Shown piece by piece: positions 4,934 to 5,272 of a stretch of DNA of 5,272 nt. The translations under genes and the position numbers were made by a program. The first letter of the stretch is position 1. Each line of letters starts with the position of its first letter. A model generated the notes under the pieces. It did not search any database. It saw only the letters and a program-made list of their open reading frames with translations, and was not told where the DNA came from. This stretch comes from Oscillospiraceae bacterium (lineage in GTDB: Bacteria > Bacillota > Clostridia > Oscillospirales > Oscillospiraceae). The DNA lies in NCBI GenBank assembly GCA_017480395.1, contig JAFVAS010000116.1, forward strand, positions 1-5,272. Direction: 5' to 3'.

Positions 4934-5272
4934 TCATTTTGGGGCCCGCTGGGATAATTTTTCCGAATACTCCGCCCGGAAGGCAGCAAACTGTCCCGCG
5001 TCCAGGGCGTCCCGGATGCGCTGCATCAGCTCGTTGTAGAACCAAAGATTATGGGTCACCAGCAGCCGCATGGCCAGCATCTCCTCCGCCTTGACCAGGT
5101 GGCGCAGATAGGCCCGGGAATAGGCGCGGCAGGTGGGGCATTGGCACCCCGGGTCGATGGGCAGCGGATCGGTCTTGTACTTCTCATTTTTGATATTCAT
5201 CGTGCCCCGCCAGGTGAACAGCTTGCCGTGGCGGGCGTTCCGGGCGGGCATGACACAGTCGAAGAAGTCCAC
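4934..5272 (-). CDS. tgt: tRNA-guanine transglycosylase (3' part, enters from outside the window)
   Basis: Tgt exchanges the wobble guanine 34 of GUN-anticodon tRNAs for the queuosine precursor preQ1. Only the last 112 codons are visible. The window opens in VDFFDCVMPARNARHG; the Asp of FDCV (visible residue 5) aligns with the catalytic nucleophile (Asp280 in the Zymomonas enzyme). The zinc site follows as Cys43, Cys45 and Cys48 (CQCPTC) and His74 (THN), with the same spacings as in characterised enzymes. SRAYLRHL at 52-59 is also a family hallmark. The end (YSEKLSQRAPK) is a normal C-terminus. The GTG or an internal ATG seen at the edge is not a start; the gene continues beyond 5272, missing about 260-270 residues. 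The next gene downstream is yajC, a widespread neighbour of tgt. Confidence 0.96.
   Translation of the reverse strand: MDFFDCVMPARNARHGKLFTWRGTMNIKNEKYKTDPLPIDPGCQCPTCRAYSRAYLRHLVKAEEMLAMRLLVTHNLWFYNELMQRIRDALDAGQFAAFRAEYSEKLSQRAPK

Noticed and set aside
4837..4989. Upstream extension of yajC to an ATG at 4989
   Set aside because: It would overlap the end of tgt and contain the yajC promoter. YajC proteins begin just before the membrane helix, as the TTG start gives.
1..5272. CRISPR array, tRNA, rRNA, insertion sequence or known riboswitch
   Set aside because: Reading both strands gave no regularly spaced repeats, no cloverleaf, no transposase or terminal inverted repeats, and no riboswitch core that I recognise. 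The two CAAAATATTAT copies are too short and too few.

Overview
Organism. The window is GC-rich in its genes and AT-rich in its gaps. It carries a SCIFF ranthipeptide locus (scfA, scfB), a SpoIIM-type sporulation protein beside a XerD-type recombinase, and a YajC/TIGR04086/SCIFF gene order. SCIFF is close to universal in the class Clostridia, so this points to a chromosome of an anaerobic, probably spore-forming clostridium. High GC and the exact SCIFF sequence style suggest Oscillospiraceae (Flavonifractor/Oscillibacter-like gut lineages). The family placement is inference; the class is well supported.

Layout. Every gene I can support lies on the minus strand, so read from high to low coordinates: tgt (3' part) - yajC - TIGR04086 membrane protein - scfA - scfB - [AT-rich gap of about 380 bp] - spoIIM-like - xerD-like - terminator - ruvC (5' part, runs off the window). 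Long plus-strand reading frames are shadows of these genes.

Units. (1) tgt ends and yajC starts from its own sigma-A-like promoter in the gap. A long hairpin after yajC overlaps the ribosome-binding site of the TIGR04086 gene. (2) scfA has a very good extended -10 promoter and a TTG start, encodes a 47-residue six-cysteine peptide, and is followed after 73 bp by scfB, its radical SAM/SPASM maturase. A strong hairpin sits between them and probably keeps peptide mRNA in excess over maturase mRNA. A second hairpin follows scfB. (3) spoIIM-like and xerD-like are 30 bp apart and probably co-transcribed, ending at a textbook terminator. (4) ruvC starts from its own extended -10 promoter.

How the genes work together. 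scfA and scfB form a complete peptide-modification module: the precursor, and an enzyme with an N-terminal recognition region, a radical SAM core and a SPASM Fe-S domain. YajC and the four-helix TIGR04086 protein are its usual membrane-protein neighbours in Clostridia, but a functional link to SCIFF is unproven. The remaining genes are housekeeping (tRNA queuosine modification, chromosome dimer and Holliday junction resolution) or sporulation related.

Notable points. Three consecutive genes (yajC, TIGR04086, scfA) appear to start with TTG, so the SCIFF peptide is easily missed by ATG-only or length-filtered gene calling. The hairpins use G-U wobbles that pair only in the minus-strand RNA, which supports their being real RNA structures of these transcripts.
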